DNA from: an uncultured Paracoccaceae bacterium
Lineage (GTDB): Bacteria > Pseudomonadota > Alphaproteobacteria > Rhodobacterales > Rhodobacteraceae
Assembly (NCBI GenBank): GCA_947496535.1
Contig: CANMDE010000002.1
Coordinates: forward strand, 186,001 to 250,000
Direction: 5' to 3'
DNA: 64,000 bases
Positions within the stretch are counted from its first letter, which is position 1. Each line of letters opens with the position of its first letter. Under the pieces are notes generated by a model. The model was not told where the DNA came from, made no database searches, and saw nothing but the letters and a program-made list of their open reading frames with translations. Below are positions 27,858 through 36,832 of this stretch, one piece after another. The translations under genes were made by a program, and so were the position numbers.

Positions 27858-30800
27858 TCATATTGCCAGTTCGGCGTCCAATCGCTGCAATTCCTCGATC
27901 TTTGGTTTTGAAAAACGCGCGAGCAGGTTGTAGGCCACCGGCGTCACGAACAGCGTAGCAATAGTCGCCAGCCCAAGACCACCAACGATGACCCAGCCGA
28001 GCGCAATGCGCGCCTCGGCGCCGGCACCGGAGGACAGAACAAGTGGGACACCGCCCAGAACCGTGGAAATCATGGTCATCATGACCGGTCGTAGCCGCTG
28101 CAACGCCGCCTGCTCTGCCGCCTCACGCACGCTCGCACCCGCATCACGAAGTTGGTTGGCAAATTCGACGATCAAGATACCGTTTTTCGCCATAATTCCA
28201 ACAAGTAGGACGAGGCCAATCTGACTGTAGATATTCAGGCTGGTTCCGGTAAGCCCGAGCGCGAAAACCGCGCAAGCAAGACCAAGCGGAACCGTTCCAA
28301 CGATGACCAGACTGCTGACAAAACTCTCAAATTGCGCCGCCAGAACCAAGATGACGATGACAATTGCAAAACCGAACACCATTCCCAGACCACTGGATGT
28401 TTCGTTCAATGTTGCAGCCTCGGACAAGGGGACCAGTCCCATATCTGCGGAAAGGATTTCGTTAGCCGCGGCCTCGAAACGCTCCATCCCGTCTCTTAAC
28501 GCGAGCGTGTCAGACAGCTCTGCCGACAGCACAATCGCCCGCTGCTGTTCTTCGCGATTAAGCGATGGGGCCACAGCACGTTCCTCGAGTGTTACGATGG
28601 TTGAGAGCGGGACCATCCGCCCGTCGGATGCCATCAGGAACGTATTTTCAAGATCCGTGGGATCATCAACCGGGTGCGTGGTCGAGATCAGTTTGACCGA
28701 TACCGCCTCTCCATCCACAAAAACCTCGGTGACTTCGTTGCCGTCCAGCACCGCCTGCATGGTGTCTGCCAGACCAGATATGTCGATCCCCAGATCATCG
28801 GCCCGATCCCTGTCAACCTGCAGGAAAAGTTGTGGTTGAGTTGTTTCATAGGACGTCTCTAGCCGCCCCATCTCTGGGTCTTGTCCAAGCTCTGCCATAA
28901 GCGCATCAGCCGCTTCGGCAAGTTCATCATAGTCATTGCCTGTGATAGCCATGCGCAAACCGTTACCCCCGCCACGAATGCCAAGAGAGTTGGGTTCGAT
29001 CACAAATGCCCGGACACCATTGATCTCGCTGATCTTGGCGTTGATCTCTGCAACAATCTCGGCTTGGGATCGTTCACGATCTTCCCAAGGGGCCATGGTC
29101 ATGACCATTCGGCCCTCGTTTACGCTGCCTCCAATTCCACTAATCGAAAAGACGTACTCTATCTCGCCGCTTTCCCGATAGGGCTGCAGAATTTCTTCGA
29201 TCTGGCGCTGCTGACTGTCGGTGTATTCGAGGCTGACACCTTGGGGGGCTTCGACACGCATCAAAGCCACCGCGCGATCTTCAGGTGGGGTTAGCTCTTC
29301 TTGCAGTGTTCCGTAGACGAATACAGCAGCAGTTGCGAAAATTGCAGCCGCGGTCAATACGACCATCGGTACGGCCAAGCAGAACCTTAGCAACATGGCA
29401 TAGAGATTGGCCGAGGCGCGGCCAAAGCGGCCTATTAACCCCAAGGGACGCTCGGGTGCGTTCATATCCCTTGTGGTGAGCAGCCGAGACGCGAGCATGG
29501 GACAGAGCGACAGCGCGACAAAGGACGAGATCGTAACGGCTATGGCGAGCACGTAGCCGAATTCCCGAAACAGACCGCCCGATGTACCGGGCAGGAACGA
29601 CAGGGGAATGAATACAGCCGCCAAGGTAGCTGTCGTTGTCACAACAGCGAAAAACACTTCGCCGGTGCCGCGCACCGCAGCAGCGCGGACAGGCATGCCA
29701 GCGTCCCGTTTTTTGACTATATTCTCAAGCACAACAATGGCGTCATCGACAACCATTCCTGTCGCCAGAACAAGTGCCAACAGGGTCAGAATGTTGATCG
29801 AAAACCCTGCCAGCCAGATGCCTGCAATTGTACCAACAAGGGCGACAGGAATTGTGAGTGCGGGAATGATTGTGGCCCGCAGATTCTGGAGGAACACATA
29901 GATTATCGCGATCACAATCATTATGGCGAGCAGGAGGGACCGCAAAACTTCGCGAATGGCCCCCTCGATGAAAACCGCGTCATCGCTTGTCACATCGATG
30001 CTGACCCCATCAGGCAGCGATGGTCGAAGGTTTTCGACGACCGCGTGGACATCTTTTGAGATGTCCAAAGTGTTTGATCCGGCCTGGCGCACGATACCGA
30101 AGCCAACGCCTGCCTGGCCATTCGCCCGCAAGGTCGTTGACTCTGTATCTGGCCCGACACTGACATAGGCAACATCACCAAGCCGGATGTCATCGGTGAT
30201 CAAGAGGTTCGAAAAGGCCTCTGGTGTTTGAAGGCCCGCAGCGGCTCTGACGGTAAAATTCTGGGTGTTATTGCTAAGCGATCCTGCAGGAACGTCGAGG
30301 GATGCATCATCAAGCGCGTCAACCAGATCGGCAACGGTCAAGCCGCGTGTTGCGAGGGTCGATTGGTCGAAATCGATGCGGAAAATGGCATCGCGGTCAC
30401 CAAAAATATCAACGGCAGCGACGCCTTCTATGGCCGAGAAGTAGTCGGTTACCTGATTTTCGACCAGATCAGTTAATGTATCGATATCCATTGTGGTCGA
30501 CGTCACAGCCAGCCGCTGGACGGGCTCAGAATCGGCATCAGCCTTGACGATAGTGGGATCTTCAAACCCATCGTCTTCGTCAGGTAATTGCCTGCTTACT
30601 GCATCGATGGCGTCCCGCAGATCAGACGCTGCGACGTTCAAATCGGTGCTGGTCGTAAACTCGACCGTCACCCGGCTGGCGCCATATGACGAAGATGAGG
30701 ACATCGACTTCATGCCGGACACCTGACCGGCGGCAGATTCGATAATGCTAGTGACCTCTTGATCGACCGTTTCGGCTGATGCGCCATCATAGTTCGCACT

Positions 30801-30980
30801 GATGGTGATTGTTGGGCTATCGACCTCTGGTAATTCGCGGATTTCGACCGCAGCCAACGCAGCAAGACCACCAACGAAAATCAATAGGCTTGCGACAATC
30901 GCCAGTACAGGACGACGGACGAAAAGGACGGCCACCTGTGAAACATCGGCTTGGCTACGTCCGGCTTTGTCTTTGGGCAT
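27858..30980 (-). CDS. RND-family efflux permease (HAE1/AcrB-like)
   Basis: This 1040-residue inner membrane transporter has the RND layout: one N-terminal membrane helix (LFVRRPVLAIVASLLIFVGG), a large periplasmic loop, six helices, a second loop and a final helix bundle. Proton-relay residues are visible in the fourth helix (LALVLATGMVVDDAIVVLENI). The repeated half contains QIGLVLLVGIMAKNGILIVEFANQLRD. It exports drugs, detergents or other hydrophobic compounds using the proton gradient; the substrate cannot be predicted. It is flanked by its adaptor and outer membrane partner. Confidence 0.93.
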   Translation of the reverse strand: MPKDKAGRSQADVSQVAVLFVRRPVLAIVASLLIFVGGLAALAAVEIRELPEVDSPTITISANYDGASAETVDQEVTSIIESAAGQVSGMKSMSSSSSYGASRVTVEFTTSTDLNVAASDLRDAIDAVSRQLPDEDDGFEDPTIVKADADSEPVQRLAVTSTTMDIDTLTDLVENQVTDYFSAIEGVAAVDIFGDRDAIFRIDFDQSTLATRGLTVADLVDALDDASLDVPAGSLSNNTQNFTVRAAAGLQTPEAFSNLLITDDIRLGDVAYVSVGPDTESTTLRANGQAGVGFGIVRQAGSNTLDISKDVHAVVENLRPSLPDGVSIDVTSDDAVFIEGAIREVLRSLLLAIMIVIAIIYVFLQNLRATIIPALTIPVALVGTIAGIWLAGFSINILTLLALVLATGMVVDDAIVVLENIVKKRDAGMPVRAAAVRGTGEVFFAVVTTTATLAAVFIPLSFLPGTSGGLFREFGYVLAIAVTISSFVALSLCPMLASRLLTTRDMNAPERPLGLIGRFGRASANLYAMLLRFCLAVPMVVLTAAAIFATAAVFVYGTLQEELTPPEDRAVALMRVEAPQGVSLEYTDSQQRQIEEILQPYRESGEIEYVFSISGIGGSVNEGRMVMTMAPWEDRERSQAEIVAEINAKISEINGVRAFVIEPNSLGIRGGGNGLRMAITGNDYDELAEAADALMAELGQDPEMGRLETSYETTQPQLFLQVDRDRADDLGIDISGLADTMQAVLDGNEVTEVFVDGEAVSVKLISTTHPVDDPTDLENTFLMASDGRMVPLSTIVTLEERAVAPSLNREEQQRAIVLSAELSDTLALRDGMERFEAAANEILSADMGLVPLSEAATLNETSSGLGMVFGFAIVIVILVLAAQFESFVSSLVIVGTVPLGLACAVFALGLTGTSLNIYSQIGLVLLVGIMAKNGILIVEFANQLRDAGASVREAAEQAALQRLRPVMMTMISTVLGGVPLVLSSGAGAEARIALGWVIVGGLGLATIATLFVTPVAYNLLARFSKPKIEELQRLDAELAI

Positions 30981-30985
30981 TCCGA

Positions 30986-32197
30986 TTATCCTTCGGCTTC
31001 AGCGGCTATTGCTGCACCCTGTGCGGTTCGATCTTGGGCTGCGTTTGCCGACCCCGTTGCGTTGGGTTGTCCGACCATTACGTCGGCACCGTCGCGCAAA
31101 CCAAGCAAACCTTCGGTAATCACAGGCGCACCTGTTTGGATGTCCGCGTCCACCAGAACCGTATCTGTATTACGCTGGATGATGCGCGCAGGCACGCGGA
31201 CGGCTTTGTCATCCTGCACGGCCCAGACAAATGATCCTTCACTGTCCCATTGCACGGCGAGCGGATCGACGGCGGGATAAGTGTCGCCTGCAAACTTCAT
31301 CGACACTGTGAAAGACATGCCCGGCCGCAGGCGGTCTTCATCGTTGTCGAGTACAGCGCGGACCTGAAAAGTGCGGCTTTCGGTATCGATCCGGCTTCCA
31401 ATGGCCCTGACTTCGCCCTCGAACATCTCATCGTTCAGCGCCAGCGCCTCTGCTGATACTGGCTGACCGACGGTGACGGTTCCCGCAAATCTTTCCGGCA
31501 CCCAAAAATCGACGAGTATTTGTGACCGATCGTCGATCAACGCAATCTCAGTCTCGGTCGTTGCGTAGTCCCCGACTTCGATTGGCACGATGCCGACTGT
31601 CCCGGTGATCGGAGCGTGAATGGTTCTCAGCAACAGGTTTTGCTCCGCGTCTTTCAGAGCAAATGCAGCTTCATCTCTCGCGGCCTGCAAGTTGATCAAA
31701 TCGACCTGTGACGCACCATTTCTTTCGATAAGCGTTTGGTAACGGGTCAGTGTGTTTTCAGCCGATTCAAGAGAGGCAGCCGCCAGATCGCGGGCGATTT
31801 CCTCTGTGTCTGAATTCAACTTGGCCAACACATCACCCTGTTGGATCAGATTTCCAGACTGCACCGGCACCTCGGTCACGACGCCATCGACCAACGGCAC
31901 GACCGAAACGGATTTCAGCGCCTCGCCATTGCCCAGGGCGGTGAGGCGGTTATCAACGATGCCTTCTGTGACCTGTTTGGTTGTGACATTGGCCATTTGT
32001 GATCCACCGCCCGGTGGTCTGCCCGCAGCCTCGCCTTCAGCCGCAGCCGCGTCATCCGCAGAAATGCTTTCAATGAGTTCAGCGGGGACACCGGCAGCGA
32101 TAAGCGTTGGTCGCGCATCTGGTACATATCGTGCGACAGCCAGCAAAGACCCGCTTAGCAGCAGGGTTACCAGAAATAATTGCTTAAATACCGCCAT
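30986..32197 (-). CDS. RND efflux periplasmic adaptor (membrane fusion protein)
   Basis: This 403-residue adaptor has a single N-terminal membrane anchor (MAVFKQLFLVTLLLSGSLLAV), a lipoyl-like half (VPLVDGVVTEVPVQSGNLIQQGDVLAKL), an alpha-hairpin (SLESAENTLTRYQTLIERNG), and beta-barrel and membrane-proximal segments (GDYATTETEIALIDDRSQILVDFWVPERF). It is the first gene of the operon, 5 bases before the permease. An ATG two codons upstream exists, but GGGAG spacing favours 32197. No regulator gene is adjacent; the upstream 250-base gap shows no clear operator. Confidence 0.9.
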   Translation of the reverse strand: MAVFKQLFLVTLLLSGSLLAVARYVPDARPTLIAAGVPAELIESISADDAAAAEGEAAGRPPGGGSQMANVTTKQVTEGIVDNRLTALGNGEALKSVSVVPLVDGVVTEVPVQSGNLIQQGDVLAKLNSDTEEIARDLAAASLESAENTLTRYQTLIERNGASQVDLINLQAARDEAAFALKDAEQNLLLRTIHAPITGTVGIVPIEVGDYATTETEIALIDDRSQILVDFWVPERFAGTVTVGQPVSAEALALNDEMFEGEVRAIGSRIDTESRTFQVRAVLDNDEDRLRPGMSFTVSMKFAGDTYPAVDPLAVQWDSEGSFVWAVQDDKAVRVPARIIQRNTDTVLVDADIQTGAPVITEGLLGLRDGADVMVGQPNATGSANAAQDRTAQGAAIAAEAEG

Positions 32198-32447
32198 TGG
32201 CATGCTCCCAGCGAAGACTTCGAATGCAGAAAAATTGCTTCACTCGGTCAATGCGCTTGTGACATTCAAATGGTCCGAGTTTTTCCGACCGCCGGACGCG
32301 GGCGGGAAAGACTCGGCATGTCTTGCAGTCGCGCGATACATTGGGTGTTACGTCGCAATAGAACATTCCCGTCGGGAAGTTCTTTCAGATCACCAAACCG
32401 TGAATTTTAGTTTTTGAGCCAGCTGATCGCTAATGCGTTGAGAAAAT

Positions 32448-33473
32448 TCAGTTCACCCGGGCCACGACGTAATCTGCCAAATCAATCAGCATTGATTTGA
32501 TGTCGTGATCCGGCACAGCGCCAAGGGCCGCTTTCGCCTTTTCCACCCAGTCGATAGCGTCAAGCCGGGTCATTTCCATGGTTCCATATTTTGCTATCAA
32601 GGCCATGGCGCGATCCAGGTCACCTTTTTCCTGACGTCCCTTAGCGATTGTGCGGGTCCAGAATTCCATTTCGGACGTATCGGCCCTCGCCACAGCCCGG
32701 ATCACCGGCAAGGTCAATTTGCGTTCACGAAAGTCGTCACCGATATTCTTGCCGGTGGCACTTGTACCGCCATAATCCAACAGGTCATCAACGATTTGAA
32801 AGGCGATGCCCAGCGCGTCGCCGTAGTCAAAAAGCGCCTGCACAACTGGATCATCCTGCCCCGCAATGACGCCGCCCACCTCCATCGCCGCAGAAAAAAG
32901 CGCCGCTGTCTTGCCGCGCACAACCTTTAGATAGATTTCCTCGGTGGTGGCCAGATCCGCCGCCGCAGTCAATTGCAGCACCTCACCTTCGGCAATGGTC
33001 GCAGACGCGTTGGCGAGGATGTCCAGAACCCGCATGGAGCCGGTTTCGACCATAAGCTGGAATGCCCGGGCGAAAAGGTAATCACCGACAAGTACGCTTG
33101 ATGTATTGTCCCATAGCAGGTTGGCCGTGGGCCGCCCGCGCCTTTGGCTGCTCTCATCGACGACATCATCATGCAGCAAGGTAGCCGTGTGGATAAACTC
33201 GACCGTGGCAGCCAGATGCACATGATGGGGGCCGTCGTAGCCGCACATCCGCGCGGCTGCGAGCGTTAGCATCGGCCGCAAACGTTTGCCGCCCGCTTCG
33301 ACAAGATGCGCCGTCACTTCTGGAATGCGTGGCGCATGTTCGGACGCCATCCGTTCTCGGATCATATCATTGACCGCACTCAGGTCATCGGCCAGCGTTG
33401 CTGCCAATTGCTCATGAGGTTTTGAAACGGCTGTATCGAGACTCATTAACGGTTCCGTCATGTGAATGGACAA
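32448..33473 (-). CDS. ispB: Polyprenyl diphosphate synthase (IspB-like)
   Basis: This 341-residue trans-prenyltransferase makes the long isoprenoid side chain of ubiquinone. The two Asp-rich motifs are present: LLHDDVVDESSQRRGRPT (first) and FQIVDDLLDYGG (second), with GGKRLRPML and GDYLFARAF between. Alphaproteobacteria usually make decaprenyl or octaprenyl chains; the length is not assigned from sequence. It is divergent from the DUF2007/methyltransferase pair with only 28 bases between start codons, so promoters overlap. Confidence 0.92.
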   Translation of the reverse strand: MSIHMTEPLMSLDTAVSKPHEQLAATLADDLSAVNDMIRERMASEHAPRIPEVTAHLVEAGGKRLRPMLTLAAARMCGYDGPHHVHLAATVEFIHTATLLHDDVVDESSQRRGRPTANLLWDNTSSVLVGDYLFARAFQLMVETGSMRVLDILANASATIAEGEVLQLTAAADLATTEEIYLKVVRGKTAALFSAAMEVGGVIAGQDDPVVQALFDYGDALGIAFQIVDDLLDYGGTSATGKNIGDDFRERKLTLPVIRAVARADTSEMEFWTRTIAKGRQEKGDLDRAMALIAKYGTMEMTRLDAIDWVEKAKAALGAVPDHDIKSMLIDLADYVVARVN

Positions 33474-33501
33474 AGACGAGGGGCCGTCTTAGGTCTGAAT
33501 T

Positions 33502-33720
33502 ATGAAAGAGCTTTTGCGCACCAATGACCCGACCGTCATCGCCTTTGCAACCGCCCTCCTGGACGCCGAGGGTATAGACTGGTTCACGTTCGACGTAAAT
33601 ATGAGCGTCCTTGAAGGAAGCATTGGAATTATGCCGCGTCGCTTGATGGTGATGAACCGCGATTTATTCATGGCAGAGGCCGTGATGCGCGATGGTGAGA
33701 TTGATCTGGGCCGTGACTGA
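33502..33720 (+). CDS. DUF2007-family small protein
   Basis: This 72-residue protein matches the DUF2007 ('putative signal transducing protein') pattern: MKELLRTNDPTVIAFATALLDAEGIDWF at the start and MPRRLMVMNRD, followed by an acidic end. Its function is not established. It overlaps the downstream methyltransferase start by 8 bases, an arrangement I recall as common near ispB in this group. Confidence 0.8.
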   Translation: MKELLRTNDPTVIAFATALLDAEGIDWFTFDVNMSVLEGSIGIMPRRLMVMNRDLFMAEAVMRDGEIDLGRD

Positions 33721-34468
33721 CAATCATACCTGTGATGCTTTTTTGGGTGGCAAGCTGAAGATTTTGCAGCCTAGACAAGGCTATCGAGCTGGTGTTGACC
33801 CTGTGCTGCTGGCTGCATCTGTGGATGCCCGTGCCGGACAGTCGGTTTTGGAACTGGGTTGCGGGGTGGGTGTAGCCTCGCTCTGCTTGGCTGTCCGGGT
33901 TCCTGGGGTCAGTATTTCGGGGGTCGAGGTGCAGCCGGATTATGCCGACTTGGCGAGACAAAACAGCGCTGCCAACAAAATACCGTTTGATGTTGTCACT
34001 GCCGATCTTCGGGCTTTGCCTTACGAGGTTCGCCAAAAGCGCTTTGACCACGTGATTATGAACCCACCCTATTTCAGCCGCCGGACCGGCACGGCCTCCG
34101 ACGACAGCGGTCGTGATATGGCCTTGAGCGGCGATACCCCGTTAGCGGACTGGCTGGATATCGGCGCACGCCGCGTCGGACCGAAGGGATATTTGACAAT
34201 CATTCAACGCATTGAGCGTCTTCCAGAAGTTTTAACGGCTTTGGACGGTCGGTTGGGAGCGATAGTTGTCCTGCCCATTGCTGGGCGTGAAGGCCGCGCC
34301 CCGGAATTGTTTTTGCTGCGCGCCCGTCAGGAAGGCCGCGCTGCCTTTCGCATGGCCCCTGCCCTAGTCATGCATGAAGGGGCAAGCCATCACGTTAACC
34401 AGGAAAGCTACACCGCCGAAGTTCGCAGAGTTTTACGGAACGGCAAAAAACTGTCCTTCGGTCTTTAA
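33713..34468 (+). CDS. tRNA1(Val) adenine-N6-methyltransferase-like protein (TrmN6/YfiC)
   Basis: This 251-residue class I SAM-dependent methyltransferase has motif I VLELGCGVGVASL near residue 43 and the N6-adenine signature NPPYFSRR. Members of this family methylate A37 of tRNA1(Val). The GTG at 33713 gives MTDNHTCDAFLGGKL, the usual N-terminus; an ATG at 33692 would add seven residues. It is coupled to the DUF2007 gene and followed by a small coiled-coil gene after 119 bases. Confidence 0.82.
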   Translation: MTDNHTCDAFLGGKLKILQPRQGYRAGVDPVLLAASVDARAGQSVLELGCGVGVASLCLAVRVPGVSISGVEVQPDYADLARQNSAANKIPFDVVTADLRALPYEVRQKRFDHVIMNPPYFSRRTGTASDDSGRDMALSGDTPLADWLDIGARRVGPKGYLTIIQRIERLPEVLTALDGRLGAIVVLPIAGREGRAPELFLLRARQEGRAAFRMAPALVMHEGASHHVNQESYTAEVRRVLRNGKKLSFGL

Positions 34469-34587
34469 TCTTTCAGCAACTTTCTCAGCGCAGCCTGAAC
34501 TACACGCGAATTGCTGCCGTGCAGCGTGACTCCGCCACACAGATATGATGCAATCAAAGCATCAACCCATTTCAGAGGAGGACGACC

Positions 34588-34755
34588 ATGACCTTGAGTT
34601 CACATTTGCAGGAACTGAAGAAGAAGCACCAAAACCTCGCGGAATCGGTGGAGATGCTCCAGCGGAGCCCTGCGACTGATGATCTCGAAATTGCAAAACT
34701 GAAAAAGCAGAAACTGCAGTTGAAAGAAGAAATCAACCGGCTCAGCGCACACTAA
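34588..34755 (+). CDS. YdcH/DUF465 small coiled-coil protein
   Basis: A 55-residue ORF with a strong GAGGAGG ribosome binding site. The sequence MTLSSHLQELKKKHQNLAES and the following heptad-rich KLKKQKLQLKEEINRL match the YdcH/DUF465 family of short, helical proteins found across proteobacteria. Its function is unknown. Confidence 0.82.
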   Translation: MTLSSHLQELKKKHQNLAESVEMLQRSPATDDLEIAKLKKQKLQLKEEINRLSAH

Positions 34756-34769
34756 CCATCCCACGGATG

Positions 34770-34786
34770 CTGGCGCGTTGCGCCAG
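34770..34786 (+). terminator. Terminator after the ydcH-like gene
   Basis: CTGGCGC-GTT-GCGCCAG is a perfect 7-bp GC-rich stem with a 3-base loop, 14 bases after the stop, followed by TATTCT. It separates this gene from the convergent LysR gene. Confidence 0.6.
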
Positions 34787-34790
34787 TATT

Positions 34791-35735
34791 CTAACTGTCC
34801 GGATCGCCAGCGGGGATCAAGCGACGACCCACCTCGAACTTGCGGGACATTCGTATCTGATCCAACACCCAGTCTCTGAATGCGGTTATGTGGGGCCGCC
34901 GCTCATTGCCCTTTGGGCAGACAAATCGAAACTGAGCCCCTGCGATAAGCCCATATTGAAACGGGGCCACCAATTGCCCTGCTTCCAAGGCGCTTGCGGC
35001 CAACGTAATCCGACCCAACACAACACCAGCCCCTGAAATGGCCGCGTCCAAAGCGTGATCGGCCTGCGAAAAGCGGGGGCCATGGCTTGTATCAACCTTA
35101 AGTTCCAATGCCCGGCACCACGCAGCCCAATCACAAGCAGTCTTGAGAAAAGCAATCGAGTCGTCATGAATCAACGTCCCCTGTGCAAGGTCCTGTGGCG
35201 TTTTGATTGCGCGTGCGATTTCCGGTGCCATCATCGGCGTCAGCCATTCCTGATTAAGCGGCTCCGCATACAATGCTTCACTAACATCGACACCAAAGCG
35301 GATTGCGCAATCGACCTCATCCCTTTCGAAATCGGCTACCCGCAGGCTTGCATTGAACCGCAATTCAATATCCGGGTGCGCCTGAGCGAAATCATACATG
35401 CGCGGAGCAAGCCATTTGGCAGTGAAGGCAGGCCCGGCTGTGACCGTCAGCACGCCGGTATCGTTCAGTCTTTTTGTACTACGCCACGCGGACGAGAGCG
35501 TTAGAAAGGCATCGGACGCGCCGGGGGCCAAGGCGCGCCCGGCCTCTGTCAATTCCACCGCACGGTTAAGCCGCCGGAAGACCGGCTGGCCCAAATCCGC
35601 CTCAAGAGCCTTGATTTGATAGGATAAAGCGGCGGGCGTGACATTGAGTTCCTCAGCCGCTTTGGCAAACGACATGTGCCGTGCAGCGGCTTCAAACGCG
35701 CGCAGTGCTGTCAGTGGTGGCAATCGATAACTCAT
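34791..35735 (-). CDS. LysR-family transcriptional regulator, GcvA-like
   Basis: This 314-residue regulator has an N-terminal winged HTH (LTALRAFEAAARHMSFAKAAEELNVTPAALSYQIKAL, written here across residues 9-45) and a periplasmic-binding-like effector domain. The LPPLTALRAFEAAARH start is typical of the GcvA subgroup. It is divergent from a 36-residue ORF (35846), which may be its target; the effector is unknown. Confidence 0.88.
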   Translation of the reverse strand: MSYRLPPLTALRAFEAAARHMSFAKAAEELNVTPAALSYQIKALEADLGQPVFRRLNRAVELTEAGRALAPGASDAFLTLSSAWRSTKRLNDTGVLTVTAGPAFTAKWLAPRMYDFAQAHPDIELRFNASLRVADFERDEVDCAIRFGVDVSEALYAEPLNQEWLTPMMAPEIARAIKTPQDLAQGTLIHDDSIAFLKTACDWAAWCRALELKVDTSHGPRFSQADHALDAAISGAGVVLGRITLAASALEAGQLVAPFQYGLIAGAQFRFVCPKGNERRPHITAFRDWVLDQIRMSRKFEVGRRLIPAGDPDS

Positions 35736-35845
35736 GCCTCAGTTAAATACAGTTTAACTGAAGGGATAGAAAGTCTCGTTTGTCGCGATTGTTATCAAAG
35801 CGCATATTGGGATCAAGAAAACAGATAGCTTAGAGGATTTGACCC

Positions 35846-35956
35846 ATGCTGGAGACAACAACACAAACCCGCGTCCGTAACGGCTTTCGCCGCGCTCATG
35901 AAGAGCGGGGTGCCGCGTTGCGCAACGCAGTCCGCTGGCTGACCCGCCGCAAATGA
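35846..35956 (+). CDS. Small basic protein, 36 residues
   Basis: An ORF starting MLETTTQTRVRNGFRRAHEE and ending AVRWLTRRK, preceded by AGAGGA at good spacing. It is strongly basic and predicted helical. It is divergent from the LysR regulator and followed by a strong hairpin. No family is recognised; it is too short for most gene finders but the ribosome binding site, composition and isolated position support it. Confidence 0.45.
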   Translation: MLETTTQTRVRNGFRRAHEERGAALRNAVRWLTRRK

Positions 35957-35994
35957 AATTCGCTACGACTGCCGTACGGTAGCCGAACGAAAAA

Positions 35995-36019
35995 GGGCCA
36001 CGCCTGATCAGCGTGGCCC
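35995..36019 (-). terminator. Terminator of the pha genes
   Basis: GGGCCACGC pairs perfectly with GCGTGGCCC around a 7-base loop. On the minus strand it is followed by TTTTTCG, giving a classic rho-independent terminator 24 bases after the phaB stop. It may also serve the small plus-strand ORF ending at 35956. Confidence 0.85.
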
Positions 36020-36042
36020 TTGCCATGTCCGTGTGTACCGGA

Positions 36043-36768
36043 TCAAGTCATGTATTGACCGCCATTCACTGTCATCGTGGAGCCGGTGACAAATGCCGCA
36101 TCGTCAGAGGCCAGGAAAACCACTGCGCGCGCGATCTCTGATGCCTCTCCCAAGCGACCCACCGGGATTTGCGGGAGGATGACTTCGTTCATCACCTTTT
36201 CGGGGATCGTGCTCATCATCTCTGTGTTGATGTAGCCCGGCGCCACCACGTTGACGGTAATGCCAGCCCGCGCACCTTCTTGTGCCAGTGCTTTGGTGAA
36301 GCCGATATCACCCGCCTTGGTGGCCGCATAGTTGGCTTGGGCAAACTGACCCTTCTGGCCGTTGATCGAGCTGATCGTAACCACGCGCCCGAACTTGCGC
36401 TCGCGCATGCCACCCCAGACATTGTGCGTCATGTTAAAAACGCCGTTGAGGTTTGTATCCACGCATTCGTGCCATTGCTGCGGTGTCATTTTGTGGAATG
36501 GCGCATCGCGGGTGATACCTGCGTTGTTGACAAGGATATCGACCGGGCCAAGATCAGCCTCAATCTGTTTGATACCTTCGGCGCAAGCCTCGTAGTCACC
36601 CACATTCCATTTGTAGGTTTTGATGCCGGTTTCGGCGGTAAAGGCTGCCGCCTTTTCGTCGTTGCCGGCATATGTAGCGGCCACGCTGCAGCCAGCCTCT
36701 TTTAATGCCGTTGAAATTGCTGCGCCAATTCCGCGCGAGCCGCCCGTGACGAGTGCGACACGTCCCAT
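36043..36768 (-). CDS. phaB: Acetoacetyl-CoA reductase PhaB
   Basis: This 241-residue short-chain dehydrogenase reduces acetoacetyl-CoA to (R)-3-hydroxybutyryl-CoA for polyhydroxybutyrate synthesis. It shows VTGGSRGIGAAIS, NNAGITRDAPFHKM, the catalytic Ser-Tyr-Lys set (SSINGQKGQFAQANYAATKAG) and the family ending VTGSTMTVNGGQYM. It lies 64 bases downstream of phaA on the same strand and ends at a strong terminator. Confidence 0.93.
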   Translation of the reverse strand: MGRVALVTGGSRGIGAAISTALKEAGCSVAATYAGNDEKAAAFTAETGIKTYKWNVGDYEACAEGIKQIEADLGPVDILVNNAGITRDAPFHKMTPQQWHECVDTNLNGVFNMTHNVWGGMRERKFGRVVTISSINGQKGQFAQANYAATKAGDIGFTKALAQEGARAGITVNVVAPGYINTEMMSTIPEKVMNEVILPQIPVGRLGEASEIARAVVFLASDDAAFVTGSTMTVNGGQYMT

Positions 36769-36832
36769 AGTTTCTCCTCCCTATTTTACTGAATAACTTA
36801 GGCGGCTCTCCACGATGCCGCCTTGATTTAGA

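Noticed and set aside
31752..32417. 221-codon plus-strand frame at the start of the efflux adaptor
   Set aside because: Antisense to the adaptor and its leader, low-complexity Ser/Pro composition, and no evidence for a divergent regulator gene.
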